Below, in pieces: positions 1-10,373 of a DNA stretch of 64,000 nucleotides (its first letter is position 1; each line of letters opens with the position of its first letter). Source of the DNA: Massilia varians (GTDB lineage: Bacteria; Pseudomonadota; Gammaproteobacteria; Burkholderiales; Burkholderiaceae_D); NCBI RefSeq assembly GCF_027923905.1, contig NZ_AP026966.1, forward strand, positions 3,969,001 to 4,033,000, read 5' to 3'. The notes beneath the pieces were generated by a model that had not been told where the DNA came from, ran no database searches, and saw only the letters and a list, made by a program, of their open reading frames with translations. A program made the position numbers and the translations under genes.

Positions 1-253
1 TGCTGCTCGATGTCATCTCGTTGACCCCGGCGATCACGCCCAGCCTGCGCTCCAGCGGCGTGGCCACGCTCGAGGCCATGGTTTCCGGGCTGGCGCCGGG
101 GAGCGAAGCCGACACCGAGATGGTCGGATAGTCGACCTGCGGCAGCGGCGAGACCGGCAGCACGAAGAAGGCGGCGATGCCGGCCAGCGCCAGGCCGATC
201 GTCAAGAGGACGGTCGCGATCGGGCGTTCGACGAAGGGCCGCGACAGGTTCAT
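1..253 (-). CDS. mdtC: RND multidrug efflux permease, MdtC-like (N-terminal part, cut by window edge)
   Basis: Inner-membrane RND pump subunit that drives proton-coupled export of drugs through a tripartite envelope complex. The 84 visible codons begin [17 protein letters not shown], the typical RND start with the first membrane helix. They continue with the porter-domain motif [13 protein letters not shown] and PGASPETMA. The ATG at 253 overlaps the stop of the upstream permease gene by four bases (ATGA), so the two are translationally coupled. Two successive RND permeases after one adaptor is the mdtA-mdtB-mdtC arrangement, in which MdtB and MdtC form a heterotrimer. The rest of the gene lies beyond base 1, so intactness cannot be judged. 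Confidence 0.9.
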   Translation of the reverse strand, partial: MNLSRPFVERPIATVLLTIGLALAGIAAFFVLPVSPLPQVDYPTISVSASLPGASPETMASSVATPLERRLGVIAGVNEMTSSS

Positions 254-3200
254 GCGCCGATCCTCTCGGGCTTGTTCGGCGCCGGTCCGCGCTTGTCCCC
301 ACCCCTGCGTTGCGCCAGGCGGTCGAATGCCAGGTAGATCACCGGCGTGGTGAACAGGGTCAGCAGCTGGCTCACGATCAGGCCGCCGAAGATGGCCAGG
401 CCCAGCGGACGGCGCAGCTCGGCGCCCTCGCCCGTGCCCAGCATCAGCGGGACCGCGGCGAACAGGGCGGCGAGCGTGGTCATGATGATCGGACGGAAGC
501 GCAGCAGCGCGGCCTGGCGGATCGCGTCCAGCGGCGCCTTGCCCTCGTCGCGCTCGGCCTCGATGGCGAAGTCGATCATCATGATCGCGTTCTTCTTGAC
601 GATGCCGATCAGGAGGATGATGCCGATGATGCCGATCACCCCGAGCCCCTGCCCGGTCACCCACAGGGCCAGCAGCGCGCCCACGCCGGCCGACGGCAGC
701 GTCGACAGGATGGTCAAGGGGTGCACATAACTCTCGTACAGCACGCCCAGCACGATGTAGACGCAGACCACGGCCGCCAGGATCAGCCACAGCTGGTTCG
801 ACAACGAGGCCTGGTAGGCGCCCGAGGCGCCGAGGAAGGTCATGCTCACCGCATTCGGCATCTTGATCTCTTCGGCCGCTGCGCGGATCGCGTCCACCGC
901 GGTGCCGAGCGAGACGCCCGCGGCGGTGTCGAAGCCGACGGTGGCGGCCGGGTACTGGGCCACGTGGGTGATCTGCAGCGGCGCCTCAGCCTCGCGGATG
1001 GTGGCCACCGCCGACAGCGGGGTCGGCTGGCCCGAGCTGGTGCGCAGCTGCAGGTTGTTCAGGCTGGCCGGCGACATCGCCCCATCCCCGTCCTCCTGCT
1101 GGGCCTCGAGGATCACCCGATACTGGTTGGTCTCGGTGAAGATGGTCGAGACGATGCGCTGCCCGAAGGCGCTGTAGAGCGCGTCATCGATCGAAGCCGC
1201 CGTGATGCCCAGGCGCGAGGCGGTGTCGCGGTCGATGTCGATGTAGGCGGCGCTGCCGACCGCGCCGGCGTCGGTGGTGGCGTTGCGCACTTCCTTTTTC
1301 TTCGCCATCTGGGCGACCAGCTTCCTCGCCCATTCGTTCACGGTGGCGCTGTCGGCGCCCTCGATCGACAGGCGGTACTGGGTCGGCCCGCTTTCGGCGT
1401 CGATGGTCAGGTCCTGGGTCGGCTGCAGGTACAGGGTCACGCCCGCCACCTCGGCCACCCGGCTGCGCAGCCGGTTCATGATCGCTTCCTGGTCGCCGCG
1501 TTCCTCGGACTTCAGGTTGATCAGCATGGTGCCGGTGTTGAGCATGGTGTTGTTGGCCGCGTCCACGCCCACGTAGGAGCTGAGCGAAGCGACCGCCGGA
1601 TCCTTCAGCACTTCGGCGGCGGCAAGCTGCTGCAGCCTGGCCATCTCGGCATAGGAGATCGACTGGCGCATCTGCAGCCTGGCCTGCAGCTGGCCGGTGT
1701 CCTGGGTCGGGAACAGGCCTTTCGGAATCACGACCCACAGCAAGGCGGTCAGCACCAGGGTGGCCAGGGCCACCAGCAGGGTCAGGCCCTGGCGCGCCAG
1801 CACCCAGCCGAGCGCCACGTCGTAGCGCCCGATCACGCGGTCGAAAAAGGCCTGGGACTTTTGCGCGAAGCGGCCCGGGCGCTCCTCCGCATGGCTCTTG
1901 AGCCAGCGCGCCGACATCATCGGCACCAGGGTGAGCGACACCACCATCGAGATCAGGATGGTCACGGCAAGGGTCACCGCGAATTCGCGGAACAGGCGGC
2001 CGACCACGTCGCCCATAAACAGCAGCGGGATCAGGACCGCGATCAGGGACACGGTCAGCGAGATGATGGTGAAGCCGATCTGGCTCGCGCCCTTGAGCGC
2101 GGCCGCCATCGGTTGTTCGCCCTCTTCGATGTAGCGCGCGATGTTCTCGATCATGACGATCGCATCGTCGACCACGAAGCCGGTGGCGATCGTCAGCGCC
2201 ATCAAGGACAGGTTGTTCAGGCTGTAGCCCATCAGGTACATGACGCCGAAGCTGCCGACCAGCGAGATCGGCACCGCCAGGCTGGCGATCACCGTCGCGC
2301 GCAGGCTGTGCAGGAAGGCGAAGATCACCAGCACCACCAGCACCACGGCCAGCAGCAGTTCCATCTGCACGTGCTCGACCGAGGAACGGATGCCGGCGGT
2401 GCGGTCGCTCAGCACGTCCATGCGCACCGCGCTTGGCAAGCCCGCCTGCAGCTCGGGCAGGCGCTCCTTGATGCCGTCCACGGTGGCGATCACGTTGGCG
2501 CCCGGCTGGCGCTGCACGTTCAGGATGATGGCCGGCTTCATGTTGGCCCAGGCCCCGATGCGCACGTTCTCGGCGCTGTCGACCACGCGCGCCACCTCTT
2601 TCAATCTCACCGGGGCGCCGCCGTTGTTGCCATTCCTGTAGGCGACGATCAGGTTCTGGTAATCCTCGACGGCCAGCAGCTGGTCGTTGGCGTTGATCGC
2701 ATAGGAACGCGTGGGGCCATCGAAATTACCCTTGGCGCTGTTGGCGTTGGCCGCCGTGATGGCCGAGCGCAGGGTGTCCAGGCCCAGGCCGTACGAAGCA
2801 AGCGCCTCGGTATCGGCCTGGATCCGCACGGCCGGGCGCTGGCCGCCCGACAGGGTCACCAGGCCGACGCCCGAGACCTGGCTGATTTTGAGCGCCAGGC
2901 GCGTGTTCACCAGGTTCTGCACCTCCGTGAGCGGCAGCGTGTCGGAGGTGATCGCCAGGGTCAGCACCGGCGCGTCGGCCGGGTTGACCTTGGCGTAGAC
3001 CGGGGGCGCCGGCAGGTCGGTGGGCAGCAGCGAGCCGCCCGCATTGATCGCAGCCTGCACTTCCTGCTCGGCCACGTCCAGCGTCTGGCCGAGGCCGAAC
3101 TGCAGGGTGATCACCGAGACCCCGGCCGCGCTGGTGGAACTCATGCGCGTCAGGCCCGACATCTGGCCGAACTGGCGCTCCAGCGGCGCGGTGACCGTGC

Positions 3201-3381
3201 GCGCCATCACTTCGGGACTGGCGCCCGGGTACAGGGTCTGCACCTGGATGGTCGGGAAGTCCACCTGCGGCAGCGCCGACAGCGGCAGGAAGCGGTAGCC
3301 GACCAGGCCGGCCAGCACGATGGCCAGCATCAAGAGGGCCGTCGCGACCGGGCGTTTGATGAATGGGGCGGATGGACTCAT
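250..3381 (-). CDS. mdtB: RND multidrug efflux permease, MdtB-like
   Basis: Full-length RND permease (1043 aa, usual 1020-1060). The start at 3381 is chosen because the protein then begins [17 protein letters not shown], typical of the family, with GGGAG about six bases upstream; the reading frame stays open for 59 further codons without RND character. Visible features are the first helix (about residues 10-30), the porter motif [12 protein letters not shown] and PGASPEVM. The transmembrane acidic pair lies in [13 protein letters not shown] (proton relay) and the Lys-containing [14 protein letters not shown] in the second half. It lies between mdtA (115-base gap) and mdtC (overlap), consistent with an MdtB/MdtC heterotrimeric pump. 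The substrate is unknown. Confidence 0.93.
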   Translation of the reverse strand: MSPSAPFIKRPVATALLMLAIVLAGLVGYRFLPLSALPQVDFPTIQVQTLYPGASPEVMARTVTAPLERQFGQMSGLTRMSSTSAAGVSVITLQFGLGQTLDVAEQEVQAAINAGGSLLPTDLPAPPVYAKVNPADAPVLTLAITSDTLPLTEVQNLVNTRLALKISQVSGVGLVTLSGGQRPAVRIQADTEALASYGLGLDTLRSAITAANANSAKGNFDGPTRSYAINANDQLLAVEDYQNLIVAYRNGNNGGAPVRLKEVARVVDSAENVRIGAWANMKPAIILNVQRQPGANVIATVDGIKERLPELQAGLPSAVRMDVLSDRTAGIRSSVEHVQMELLLAVVLVVLVIFAFLHSLRATVIASLAVPISLVGSFGVMYLMGYSLNNLSLMALTIATGFVVDDAIVMIENIARYIEEGEQPMAAALKGASQIGFTIISLTVSLIAVLIPLLFMGDVVGRLFREFAVTLAVTILISMVVSLTLVPMMSARWLKSHAEERPGRFAQKSQAFFDRVIGRYDVALGWVLARQGLTLLVALATLVLTALLWVVIPKGLFPTQDTGQLQARLQMRQSISYAEMARLQQLAAAEVLKDPAVASLSSYVGVDAANNTMLNTGTMLINLKSEERGDQEAIMNRLRSRVAEVAGVTLYLQPTQDLTIDAESGPTQYRLSIEGADSATVNEWARKLVAQMAKKKEVRNATTDAGAVGSAAYIDIDRDTASRLGITAASIDDALYSAFGQRIVSTIFTETNQYRVILEAQQEDGDGAMSPASLNNLQLRTSSGQPTPLSAVATIREAEAPLQITHVAQYPAATVGFDTAAGVSLGTAVDAIRAAAEEIKMPNAVSMTFLGASGAYQASLSNQLWLILAAVVCVYIVLGVLYESYVHPLTILSTLPSAGVGALLALWVTGQGLGVIGIIGIILLIGIVKKNAIMMIDFAIEAERDEGKAPLDAIRQAALLRFRPIIMTTLAALFAAVPLMLGTGEGAELRRPLGLAIFGGLIVSQLLTLFTTPVIYLAFDRLAQRRGGDKRGPAPNKPERIGA

Positions 3382-3429
3382 GGGGTACTCCCGTACGGCG
3401 CCTCGATGCGAGCGTGATTTGAACGCGCG

Positions 3430-3476
3430 CACGGGAAACCCGTGCACCCTACGTAGGGTGGTCGGCTTTGCCGACC
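3430..3476. repeat. Three back-to-back inverted repeats between mdtA and mdtB
   Basis: Three perfect hairpins lie end to end: CACGGG-AAA-CCCGTG (3430-3444), CACCCTACGTAGGGTG (3445-3460) and GGTCGGC-TTT-GCCGACC (3460-3476). They occupy most of the 115-base gap between mdtA and mdtB. The arrangement resembles REP/BIME-type intergenic repeats. In the mdtABC transcript they would form strong stems without a following U-run, so they may affect mRNA stability or the adaptor:permease ratio rather than terminate. Membership in a dispersed family is inferred. Confidence 0.6.
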
Positions 3477-3496
3477 GCGCGTCCAGCACACGCTGA

Positions 3497-4843
3497 TCAT
3501 TGTTGGCCCCCTTGTCGCTGGCGTCGACCTTCGCCCTGTCCGGCGCCTCCCTGTACACGCGCTCCCTGCGGCCGGTTGCCCGGCAGCGTCACTTTGGCGC
3601 CATCGCGCAAGCGGTCCGCGCCTTCGGTAATCACCTGCTCGCCCACCTTCAGGCCGGTCTTGATCTGCACCTTGTCCACGCTCGCCTGCCCGCGCGTCAC
3701 CGCGCGCTGCGACACCGTTTTTTCCTGGGGATCGAGCACGTACACGAAGTCGCCGTTGGCCCCATGGCGCAGCGCCGTCACCGGCACCACCACCGCGTTA
3801 TCGATCATGTCCAGTTGCAGGCGCAGGTTGACGAACTGGCTCGGGAACAGCTTGTTGTCGCTGTTGGCGAAGCGCGCCTTGGCGCGCACCGTGCCGGTCT
3901 GCACGTCAACCTGGTTGTCGAGCGCGATGAAGCTGCCCGTGGCCAGCTTGTCGGTGCGGGTGCGGTCCAGGGCGGTGGCGGGCAGCTTCGCGCCTTGCGC
4001 GATGCGTCCCTGCAGCGCCGGCACCTGGTCCTGCGGCACGGTGAATTCGACGTCGATCGGCGACAGCTGGGTGATCACCGCCACGCCGTTCGCGTCGCCG
4101 GTGTTGACCAGGTTGCCGATGTCGACCGTGCGCAGGCCCACCCGGCCGGAGATCGGCGCCTTCACCTGGGTGTAGCCGACATTCAGCTGGGCGATGCCTT
4201 CGGCCGCGCGGTCGGTCATGACCGTGCCCTCGAGCTGCTTGACCAGCGCGGCCTGGGTGTCGACTTCCTGGCGGGCGATCGACTCCTGTTCCAGCAGGGT
4301 GCGGTAGCGGCCGAGCAGCAGTCGCGCGTTCTCGAGCTGGGCCTCGTCGCGCTGGCGCTGGCCGCGCGCCTGCAGCAGCGCCATCTCGAAGGGGCGCGGA
4401 TCGATCGTGGCCAGCACCTGGCCGGCCTTGACCGCCTGACCTTCGGTGAACAGGATCTTCTGCACCACGCCCGAGACCTGCGGCCGCACGGTGGCGGTCG
4501 CCGCCGGCACCACGGTGCCGAGGGCGTCGATCAGGATCGGGATATCTGCCTGTTCGGCGGTCGCAACGCCGACCGTGGTCGCGGGCCCGCCGCGCCCGCC
4601 CCGGCCGCCGCCACCGGCGCCAGGACCGCCGCCGCCACCGGGACCGCGGGCGCCGGCCGCCCCCGGCGGGCCGCCTGCGCCCTCGCCCGCCGGACGGTGG
4701 GTCAGGTACCACGCCAGCGCCGCCAGGCCGGCCATCGCGAGCACCGCGATGACGGTACCGATCAGGCGCTTGCGGCGCCTGGCCTGGGGCGATGGGGGTG
4801 GCGGGCTCGTGAGGGCGGACTTGGGGGACTGGTTCGAATCCAT
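3497..4843 (-). CDS. mdtA: RND efflux periplasmic adaptor (membrane fusion protein), MdtA-like
   Basis: Adaptor that links the RND pump to an outer-membrane channel (448 aa). An N-terminal membrane anchor lies at about residues 26-47. A long Gly/Pro/Ala-rich linker follows (about 50-90), then the biotinyl/lipoyl-like half motif around [14 protein letters not shown], an alpha-hairpin region, the second lipoyl half around [16 protein letters not shown], and a beta-barrel domain. The C-terminus is a Gln/Gly/Arg-rich tail. The ATG at 4843 has AAGG upstream. It is the first gene of the mdtABC operon. The glycine-rich linker is longer than I expect for the family and is probably a flexible spacer. 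Confidence 0.92.
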   Translation of the reverse strand: MDSNQSPKSALTSPPPPSPQARRRKRLIGTVIAVLAMAGLAALAWYLTHRPAGEGAGGPPGAAGARGPGGGGGPGAGGGGRGGRGGPATTVGVATAEQADIPILIDALGTVVPAATATVRPQVSGVVQKILFTEGQAVKAGQVLATIDPRPFEMALLQARGQRQRDEAQLENARLLLGRYRTLLEQESIARQEVDTQAALVKQLEGTVMTDRAAEGIAQLNVGYTQVKAPISGRVGLRTVDIGNLVNTGDANGVAVITQLSPIDVEFTVPQDQVPALQGRIAQGAKLPATALDRTRTDKLATGSFIALDNQVDVQTGTVRAKARFANSDNKLFPSQFVNLRLQLDMIDNAVVVPVTALRHGANGDFVYVLDPQEKTVSQRAVTRGQASVDKVQIKTGLKVGEQVITEGADRLRDGAKVTLPGNRPQGARVQGGAGQGEGRRQRQGGQQ

Positions 4844-4922
4844 GCTCTACCTTGTTCTTATGGGCGGAATGTTATTCAGATAACGCAATGCCGAAAAGAT
4901 TAGCATGGTGCACTGTCCCGAT

Positions 4923-4940
4923 ATGTTTCGTAACGTACAT
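4923..4940. promoter_or_regulatory. Candidate TetR-type operator upstream of mdtA
   Basis: ATGTTTCGTAACGTACAT is an 18-base imperfect palindrome (14 of 18 positions symmetric), 83 bases upstream of the mdtA start. Its size and position resemble operators of TetR-family efflux repressors. No regulator gene is adjacent, so the bound protein is unknown. This is inference from symmetry and position only. Confidence 0.35.
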
Positions 4941-5026
4941 TGCGTGCATGACCCTGTTACATGGGCGGGACGGTTCTGAGCATCGATTGACACCGATGGC
5001 CCCCAAACCCGTGCCGTAAACGGGAA

Positions 5027-5062
5027 ACGGGTGCGGAATCGCTTCCGCACCCGTCATTTTTT
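5027..5062 (+). terminator. Strong hairpin between sppA and mdtA with T-run on the plus strand
   Basis: A perfect 12-bp stem (5027-5038 with 5043-5054, loop TCGC) is followed by CATTTTTT on the plus strand. That is the form of an intrinsic terminator for plus-strand transcription. Both flanking genes are on the minus strand. Read in the sppA direction the stem is followed only by TTTCCC, so it would end sppA transcripts less efficiently. It probably separates sppA from the mdtA promoter region and may stop antisense transcription. Confidence 0.55.
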
Positions 5063-5109
5063 CCGTAGCACTCAGTTACAAACTGGCTACAAATCCGACC
5101 CCATCCCGT

Positions 5110-6966
5110 TCACGGCGTGCCGCACAGGCAGTGCGTCACCGCGGCGAAGGGCTTGCGGCCATCGGCGACGTCTTTCAAGAAGGCCATGTCCTGCGCCACC
5201 TGGGCCACGGGGCCGGCTGGCAGCGCCGCTTCCATCAGGCCGAGCTTGACCTGGATATTGACGGCTTGCGCCGTCGAAGCGCCCATCATGTTCAGGAAGC
5301 GCTCGATGCGGCTGACCGGCCGCTCGATGTAGGCGACCCGGTAGTCCTCGCCCAGCTTGGCCCGCTTGGCGGCCGACGCCAGCGCATCGCGATAGCCGCC
5401 CAGGCGGTCGACCAGGCCGCGTTCCTTGGCCTGGGCGCCGGTCCAGACCCGGCCCTGCCCCACTTCGTCGATCTTCGCCGGCGTGGTCTTGCGCGCTTGC
5501 GCCGCCTTGGTGGTGAACTCGCTGTACACGTGGTTGATGCTGCTCTGGACCAGCGCGCTGAAACGCGGGTCGATCGGACGCAGCGGGTTGTAGGCATCGG
5601 CCAGCCAGGTGGTGGTGACGCCTTCGGTATGGATGCCCAGCTTGTCGCTCACCTTCTCGGCGGTCGGCAGGATGGTGAACACGCCGATCGAGCCGGTGAT
5701 GGTGGCCGGGTCGGCGATCACCTCGTCGGCCGCCATCGAGATCCAGTAGCCGCCCGATGCGGCCACGCTGCCCATCGACACCACCACCGGCTTGCCGGCA
5801 GCGCGCGTCAGTTCCAGCTCGCGCCGGATCAGCTCCGAGCCATAGGCGCTGCCGCCGGGCGAATCCACGCGCAGCACCACTGCCTTGACCTGATCGTCCT
5901 CGCGCGCCTGGCGGATCAGGTTGGCGGTGGTGACGCCACCCACCACGCCCGGGCCGCTCGTGCCTTCGGTGATGTTGCCGGAGGCGGTGATCACGCCCAC
6001 CGCATCGCCGAAGGGACGGACTTCGTGGCGCGCCAGGTAGTCGTGGTAGCCGACCTGGCGGAAGGATTTGATGCGCTGGTCCCAGGCGCCGCGCTTGGCC
6101 AGCATGTCGCGGATCTCGTCGCGGGTCTTGATGCCGTCCACCAGCTTGGCGCGCAGCGCCACCTGCGCCGCGCTGCCCTCGGCCGCTTCCATCTGCTGCG
6201 GCAGGGTCTCGATCCAGCGCGCCACGCTGCCGGCGGCGAGCTTGCGGTTCTTCTCGACCTGGGCCGTGTAATCCTGCCACAGGGCGTTGTACAGGAAGCT
6301 GTCGGCTTCCCTGGCGGCGTCCGACGGACCGTTGGCGATATACGGTTCGGCGAAGCTCTTGTAGGTGCCGACCTTGATCAGGTTGACCGTCACGCCCAGT
6401 TTGTCGAGGGCGTCGCGGTAGTAGTTGCGGCGTGCGCCGAAACCTTCGATCAGCACCATGCCCATCGGGTGCACATAGACTTCATCCGCGTGCGAGGCGA
6501 TCAGGTAGCGCTTCTGGTCGTAGGTGCCGCCCCAGGCCACCACCTTCTTGCCGGCAGCCTTGACGCGGTCGAGCGCGGCGCCGACCTCGCGCAGCTGGGC
6601 CAGGCCGCCGCCGTCCAGCTGGTCGAGCAGGAGCACGACGGTGCCGATGTTCTTGTCCTTCGCCGCGGCATCGAGCACGCGCAGCAGGTCGCGCAGGCGC
6701 ACGCTGCGCTTGCTGTCGCCGCCGATCGAATCGAGCACCGTGTCCTCCAGGCTCGACTGGTACTGCTCGACCAGGTCGCCCTTCAGCTCCAGCACCAGGG
6801 CGGTCTTCTCGCCGATCGGCTTGACGCCGCCCGAGGTCATGATCGAGATGACGATGATGACGAACAGCAGGAACAGCAGGTTCATGAAGGTGCGGCGCGA
6901 TACGTCGACCGCGCGCCACAGCATGCCGAAAGCGCGGCGCAGCGCACTCAGGGGTTTGAAAGCCAT
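5110..6966 (-). CDS. sppA: Signal peptide peptidase SppA, 67K type
   Basis: Membrane-bound serine protease that degrades cleaved signal peptides. At 618 aa it is the long duplicated form as in E. coli. An N-terminal membrane segment lies at about residues 28-44. The catalytic Lys/Ser dyad is visible: Lys203 in GTYKSFAEP in the first half and Ser404 in GSVAASGGYW in the second half, with VDSPGGSA just before it. GGAG lies a few bases upstream of the ATG at 6966. The symporter gene ends 41 bases upstream on the same strand and could be co-transcribed. Apart from the weak terminator form noted downstream, nothing is unusual. Confidence 0.96.
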   Translation of the reverse strand: MAFKPLSALRRAFGMLWRAVDVSRRTFMNLLFLLFVIIVISIMTSGGVKPIGEKTALVLELKGDLVEQYQSSLEDTVLDSIGGDSKRSVRLRDLLRVLDAAAKDKNIGTVVLLLDQLDGGGLAQLREVGAALDRVKAAGKKVVAWGGTYDQKRYLIASHADEVYVHPMGMVLIEGFGARRNYYRDALDKLGVTVNLIKVGTYKSFAEPYIANGPSDAAREADSFLYNALWQDYTAQVEKNRKLAAGSVARWIETLPQQMEAAEGSAAQVALRAKLVDGIKTRDEIRDMLAKRGAWDQRIKSFRQVGYHDYLARHEVRPFGDAVGVITASGNITEGTSGPGVVGGVTTANLIRQAREDDQVKAVVLRVDSPGGSAYGSELIRRELELTRAAGKPVVVSMGSVAASGGYWISMAADEVIADPATITGSIGVFTILPTAEKVSDKLGIHTEGVTTTWLADAYNPLRPIDPRFSALVQSSINHVYSEFTTKAAQARKTTPAKIDEVGQGRVWTGAQAKERGLVDRLGGYRDALASAAKRAKLGEDYRVAYIERPVSRIERFLNMMGASTAQAVNIQVKLGLMEAALPAGPVAQVAQDMAFLKDVADGRKPFAAVTHCLCGTP

Positions 6967-7007
6967 CGAAACTCCGTCTTCAATCGATTGAATAGGCGCA
7001 GGCCGCT

Positions 7008-8477
7008 TTACACGGTGACTGCGGCCGTCCCGGCCTTTTCCTTCTGGGAGATGGCGAACAGGCCGGCATACACGAGTATGCCATTTACCATAAGCAATTC
7101 CAGTCCAAGGCGGTAAGAACCGAGCAAGTGTTCCTGATTGTACTCAAGGAGAGCGCAAAGAATCGGTGCGCCAATCGTAATGTACGGCACCAGGCGGTCG
7201 GTCAGCGTGCGGCGCGTGAGCATGCCGAAGGCGAACAGGCCCAGCAGCGGGCCGTAGGTATAGGCTGCCAGCTTCAGGATCACCCCGATCATGCTCGGGT
7301 TGTCGGCCGCCTTGAAGCCCAGCACCAGGAGCAGGAACAGCGCGGCGAAGCCCAGGTGCACGCGGCGGCGCAGGCTTTCCTTGGCCGCTTCCGTCATGTC
7401 GGTACGGCGCTTGATGCCCAGCAGGTCGATGCAGGTCGACGAGGTCAGCGCCGTGATCGCGCCGTCGGCGCTGGGGAACAGGGCCGAGATCAGCGCGATC
7501 AGGAACACGACCTGCAGCGCCGCCGGCAGGTGGCCCATCACCACGGCCGGGAAGATCTTGTCGCCGCTTGCCGTGACGCCCGCGATCGGCGCGTACAGGT
7601 ACAGCAGGCCGCCCAGGAACAGGAAGGAGAGCAGCACCACGACCAGCACCGCGGTCAGGGTCAGCATGTTCTTCTGCGAGTCCTTCAGGGTCTTGACCGA
7701 GATTGTCTTCTGCATCATTTCCTGGTCCATGCCGGTCATCGTGATCGTGATCAGGGCGCCGGCCACGATCTGCTTGAGCCAGAAGTTGGGGCTGTCCAGA
7801 TCGTGCGTGAAGATCCTGGCCAGACCTTGCGACTGCATCTGGTTCAGGCTTTCCGGCACCGACATGTTCAGTTCGCCTAGCAGGATCCAGACGCATGCGA
7901 ACAGGCCGAACAGCATGGCGCTGGTCTGCAGGGTGTCGGTCCAGACAATGGTCTTGACGCCGCCCTTGTAGGTATACAGCAGGATCATGGCCAGCACGAC
8001 GAGGGTGCTGAGCCAGAACGGCACGCCGAGGCTGTCGAGGATGATCGCCTGCAGAATATTTACGACCAGGTACAGCCGCGCGGTGGCGCCGAGCAGGCGC
8101 GACACGATGAAGAAGCCCGCCCCGCTCTGGTAAGCACGGCGGCCGAGGCGGACGTCGAGGTAGTGGTAGATCGAGGTCAGCTGCAGGCGGTAGTACAGCG
8201 GCAGCAGCACGTAAGCCACGGCGACGTAGCCGATCACGTAGCCGATCACGATCTGGGCATAGCCGAAGCCGTCGACACCGACCGCGCCCGGCACGCTCAC
8301 GAAGGTCACGCCGGACAGCGTGGTGCCGACCATGCCGAAGGCGACCAGCATCCAGTTGCTGCTCTTGTTACCGATGAAGAAGCTGTCGTTGTTGGCGTTG
8401 CGGGAGGTCGCCCAGGCCACGGCGAGCAGGAGCGCGAAGTAGCCGATGAGGATTGCGAAAAGGAGTGCCGGGGACAT
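7008..8477 (-). CDS. Sodium:solute symporter (SSS family)
   Basis: Multi-spanning inner-membrane transporter (489 aa from the chosen start). The protein begins MSPALLFAILIGYFALL. It shows the SSS-type opening pattern of helix, loop NANNDSFFIGNKSSNWM, then GMVGTTLSGVTFVSVPG, which corresponds to the sodium-binding region. About 13 hydrophobic segments follow. The frame is open upstream to 8546, but the extra 23 residues are basic and Trp-rich and not typical, so 8477 is preferred even though no strong ribosome site is visible. The solute cannot be inferred from sequence. It precedes sppA on the same strand. Confidence 0.85.
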   Translation of the reverse strand: MSPALLFAILIGYFALLLAVAWATSRNANNDSFFIGNKSSNWMLVAFGMVGTTLSGVTFVSVPGAVGVDGFGYAQIVIGYVIGYVAVAYVLLPLYYRLQLTSIYHYLDVRLGRRAYQSGAGFFIVSRLLGATARLYLVVNILQAIILDSLGVPFWLSTLVVLAMILLYTYKGGVKTIVWTDTLQTSAMLFGLFACVWILLGELNMSVPESLNQMQSQGLARIFTHDLDSPNFWLKQIVAGALITITMTGMDQEMMQKTISVKTLKDSQKNMLTLTAVLVVVLLSFLFLGGLLYLYAPIAGVTASGDKIFPAVVMGHLPAALQVVFLIALISALFPSADGAITALTSSTCIDLLGIKRRTDMTEAAKESLRRRVHLGFAALFLLLVLGFKAADNPSMIGVILKLAAYTYGPLLGLFAFGMLTRRTLTDRLVPYITIGAPILCALLEYNQEHLLGSYRLGLELLMVNGILVYAGLFAISQKEKAGTAAVTV

Positions 8478-8600
8478 GGGATTCCAGTGGGGTTGTCGTT
8501 TCGCCCAGCAATATACACCTAAGCGATGCCACCGGGAATGCAGCAAACTTGCCCTGCCATGCCCGGCGGTTATGCCTCGACAAAACCTTCTGGCGATCCA

Positions 8601-8867
8601 CTACTCTTCACAAAAATTCCCGACAGTTGCAATCAAGGTGGCGCCGCAGGTCGTTTTATGTCCCTCGTAAGCGACTGCGATGTCGTCGATGACGTGGCGC
8701 TGCTCGCCTTCGGCGATCTTGCAGTTGTCATGTCCCTTGATGGGACAAGTGCACACGTCGCCCACACGGGCCACCGGTTTTCCATCCACCGTGAAATGCT
8801 CTGCGCTTACGCTCACTACCTTGCCGCCATGGGATGTCGGGTCACCGAGACGAATGACGTTGCACAT
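8601..8867 (-). CDS. PAAR-domain protein (T6SS spike tip)
   Basis: 88-residue protein made almost entirely of a PAAR domain. It begins MCNVIRLGDPTSHGGKV, contains DGKPVARVGDVCTCPIKGHDNC with Cys/His residues suited to the metal site at the tip, and ends with a GATLIATVGNF segment. PAAR proteins sharpen the VgrG spike of type VI secretion systems and help recruit effectors. The gene lies downstream of the broken tli4 and vgrG genes on the same strand, the expected place in a vgrG-effector-immunity-PAAR cassette. It looks intact, although its partner VgrG in this locus is destroyed. Its 5' end overlaps the tli4 frame by 52 bases. Confidence 0.88.
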   Translation of the reverse strand: MCNVIRLGDPTSHGGKVVSVSAEHFTVDGKPVARVGDVCTCPIKGHDNCKIAEGEQRHVIDDIAVAYEGHKTTCGATLIATVGNFCEE

Positions 8868-10259
8868 CGCTCAGCCTTGTTGTTCGGGCGGGTGTTTCTG
8901 GTGCAGCCTATCGCCAGAATTGTTACGTTCGGCAATCTTCTAGCGCCATCCTCTGGATGACTTTGCGCGACCAATGGCGTGTCAACTGGCGCAATGGCAA
9001 GAGCACGCTGGTCGCTATAGTCTACCAGCTTCCAGACTGTTGCCAGTTGATGGGAAGGTGCTTCTCCTTTAAGCTTTTGCCAGAGAGATGGTTTGCCAAG
9101 CACTGTCACCCGCGGCATTGTTTCGCCAGCTTGGATATACCTGCGCCGGCTGCTTTCGGTGTCGGATGCTTCGTTGGATTCCCACATACCCGTCTGCGGG
9201 CAGGTGCGTCCGGTGGCGGCAAGCTCTCCCAACGGAAAACGCGGTTGCGGGTCGGTGCCTGTGGTCTTTACCGCCGCGGCGCCGGTCGGGCGCACACGGA
9301 TAGTGCTGGTTATCTTGTCCCACACCGCAATGGCTTCTTCGTCGGTCAAGCTGGGTTTGGTAGCGCCGGCGGCGTTGTTGGCGACGCCGGTTTGCATGAG
9401 GATAAGCACGAACGGTTTCAGAGGATCATGCGGCACCCCCTGGAAATCGATGCCGAAGTCGTGAATGCCGTGGATGTCGGCCTGGTCTGGCGAGCGGGAC
9501 AGGCCTTCGAAACCGTCGGCCCAATCGTGGATCTGCCGCTCGCCTCTACGGAAGTATTTTGGTTTTCAGGCGCGGGTGGTTCGGGTTTTCGGCTTTCAGA
9601 TTCTTTTCGAGCCGTTCGAGTTGCCATTTCAGCGTATTGCTTTCGCTGCGGTGCGGGTTTGAAGGACGAATAGAGATGGACAAATGCGTGTCGGGGAATT
9701 CCTTCAGGCGAAAGCCGATGCTGATGAGTTCGGCACGACGCTCTTTCTTCGTGCCCGGTTTATCTGGCAGGAAGGCATGCTCGATGCAATTGCCAGGTTC
9801 AGCAGGTACTTCATGCTCCGCACGCGGTCGCAAACGCTGGGCGATGCTAATGATATCCGAAGTCACACGATCTTTCATATTATCCAAGGGACGAGAATCG
9901 ATCACCACTCCGTCATCGTTCAACTTGAAATAACCATTGATTTTAAGCTCACTGATCGCCTCAAAACCTTCGTAACCGGTTACGATTTTTCCCTCAGGGT
10001 GAGTTATTTCTTCAACTGAAATCAATAAGGGAATGTCATTGAGATAGATAGCCTTCTCGCTTTTTAGCTCGTCGATAAATGTTTGCGCCATGGCTTCAAC
10101 TTCGTTCACGCCGTTCGGGTACACACTGACGCCGAGAGGAACACTAACGTCTCCCCAAGCAACCGTGGTTGCGGCAGGCACGTCGATCATGAAACGCCCG
10201 AAGCAGACGGCCTTGGTTTTCTCGAACATTGGCTGCAGGCGAGGAGTGAGTACGGTCAT
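8816..10259 (-). pseudogene. tli4-type T6SS lipase-immunity gene, broken by a one-base frameshift
   Basis: The N-terminal part (10259 to 9546, 237 codons) opens MTVLTPRLQPMFEKTKAVCFGRFMIDVPA in pattern and ends early at LKTKILP. The next frame continues without interruption as KYFRRGERQIHDWADGFEG and so on through FGIDFQGVPHDPLKPF, SLTDEEAIAVWDKI and CPQTGMWES to a stop at 8816. Together they resemble the Tli4 immunity family (N- and C-terminal domains) that neutralises Tle4 phospholipase effectors. The break is explained by one extra A in AAAA (9557-9560). Removing it joins LKTK directly to YFRRGE. A sequencing error is possible because the site is a short homopolymer. The cognate tle4 gene is absent here, so selection to keep immunity may be lost. 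Confidence 0.8.
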
Positions 10260-10373
10260 GTTTGGTGTCTTCCATTCATCAGAATCATGTTTGCAAGCGG
10301 CCAGCAGCCATACTGAGGTACGCTGATTTTTTCGGACACTCTTGTTTGGTAAAGTTCACCAACAGGAGCCTTT

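Noticed and set aside
310..3417. A 1035-codon open frame on the plus strand opposite mdtB
   Set aside because: It is the mirror of a well conserved RND gene in GC-rich DNA; its translation is Arg/His/Gln-rich without any family character.
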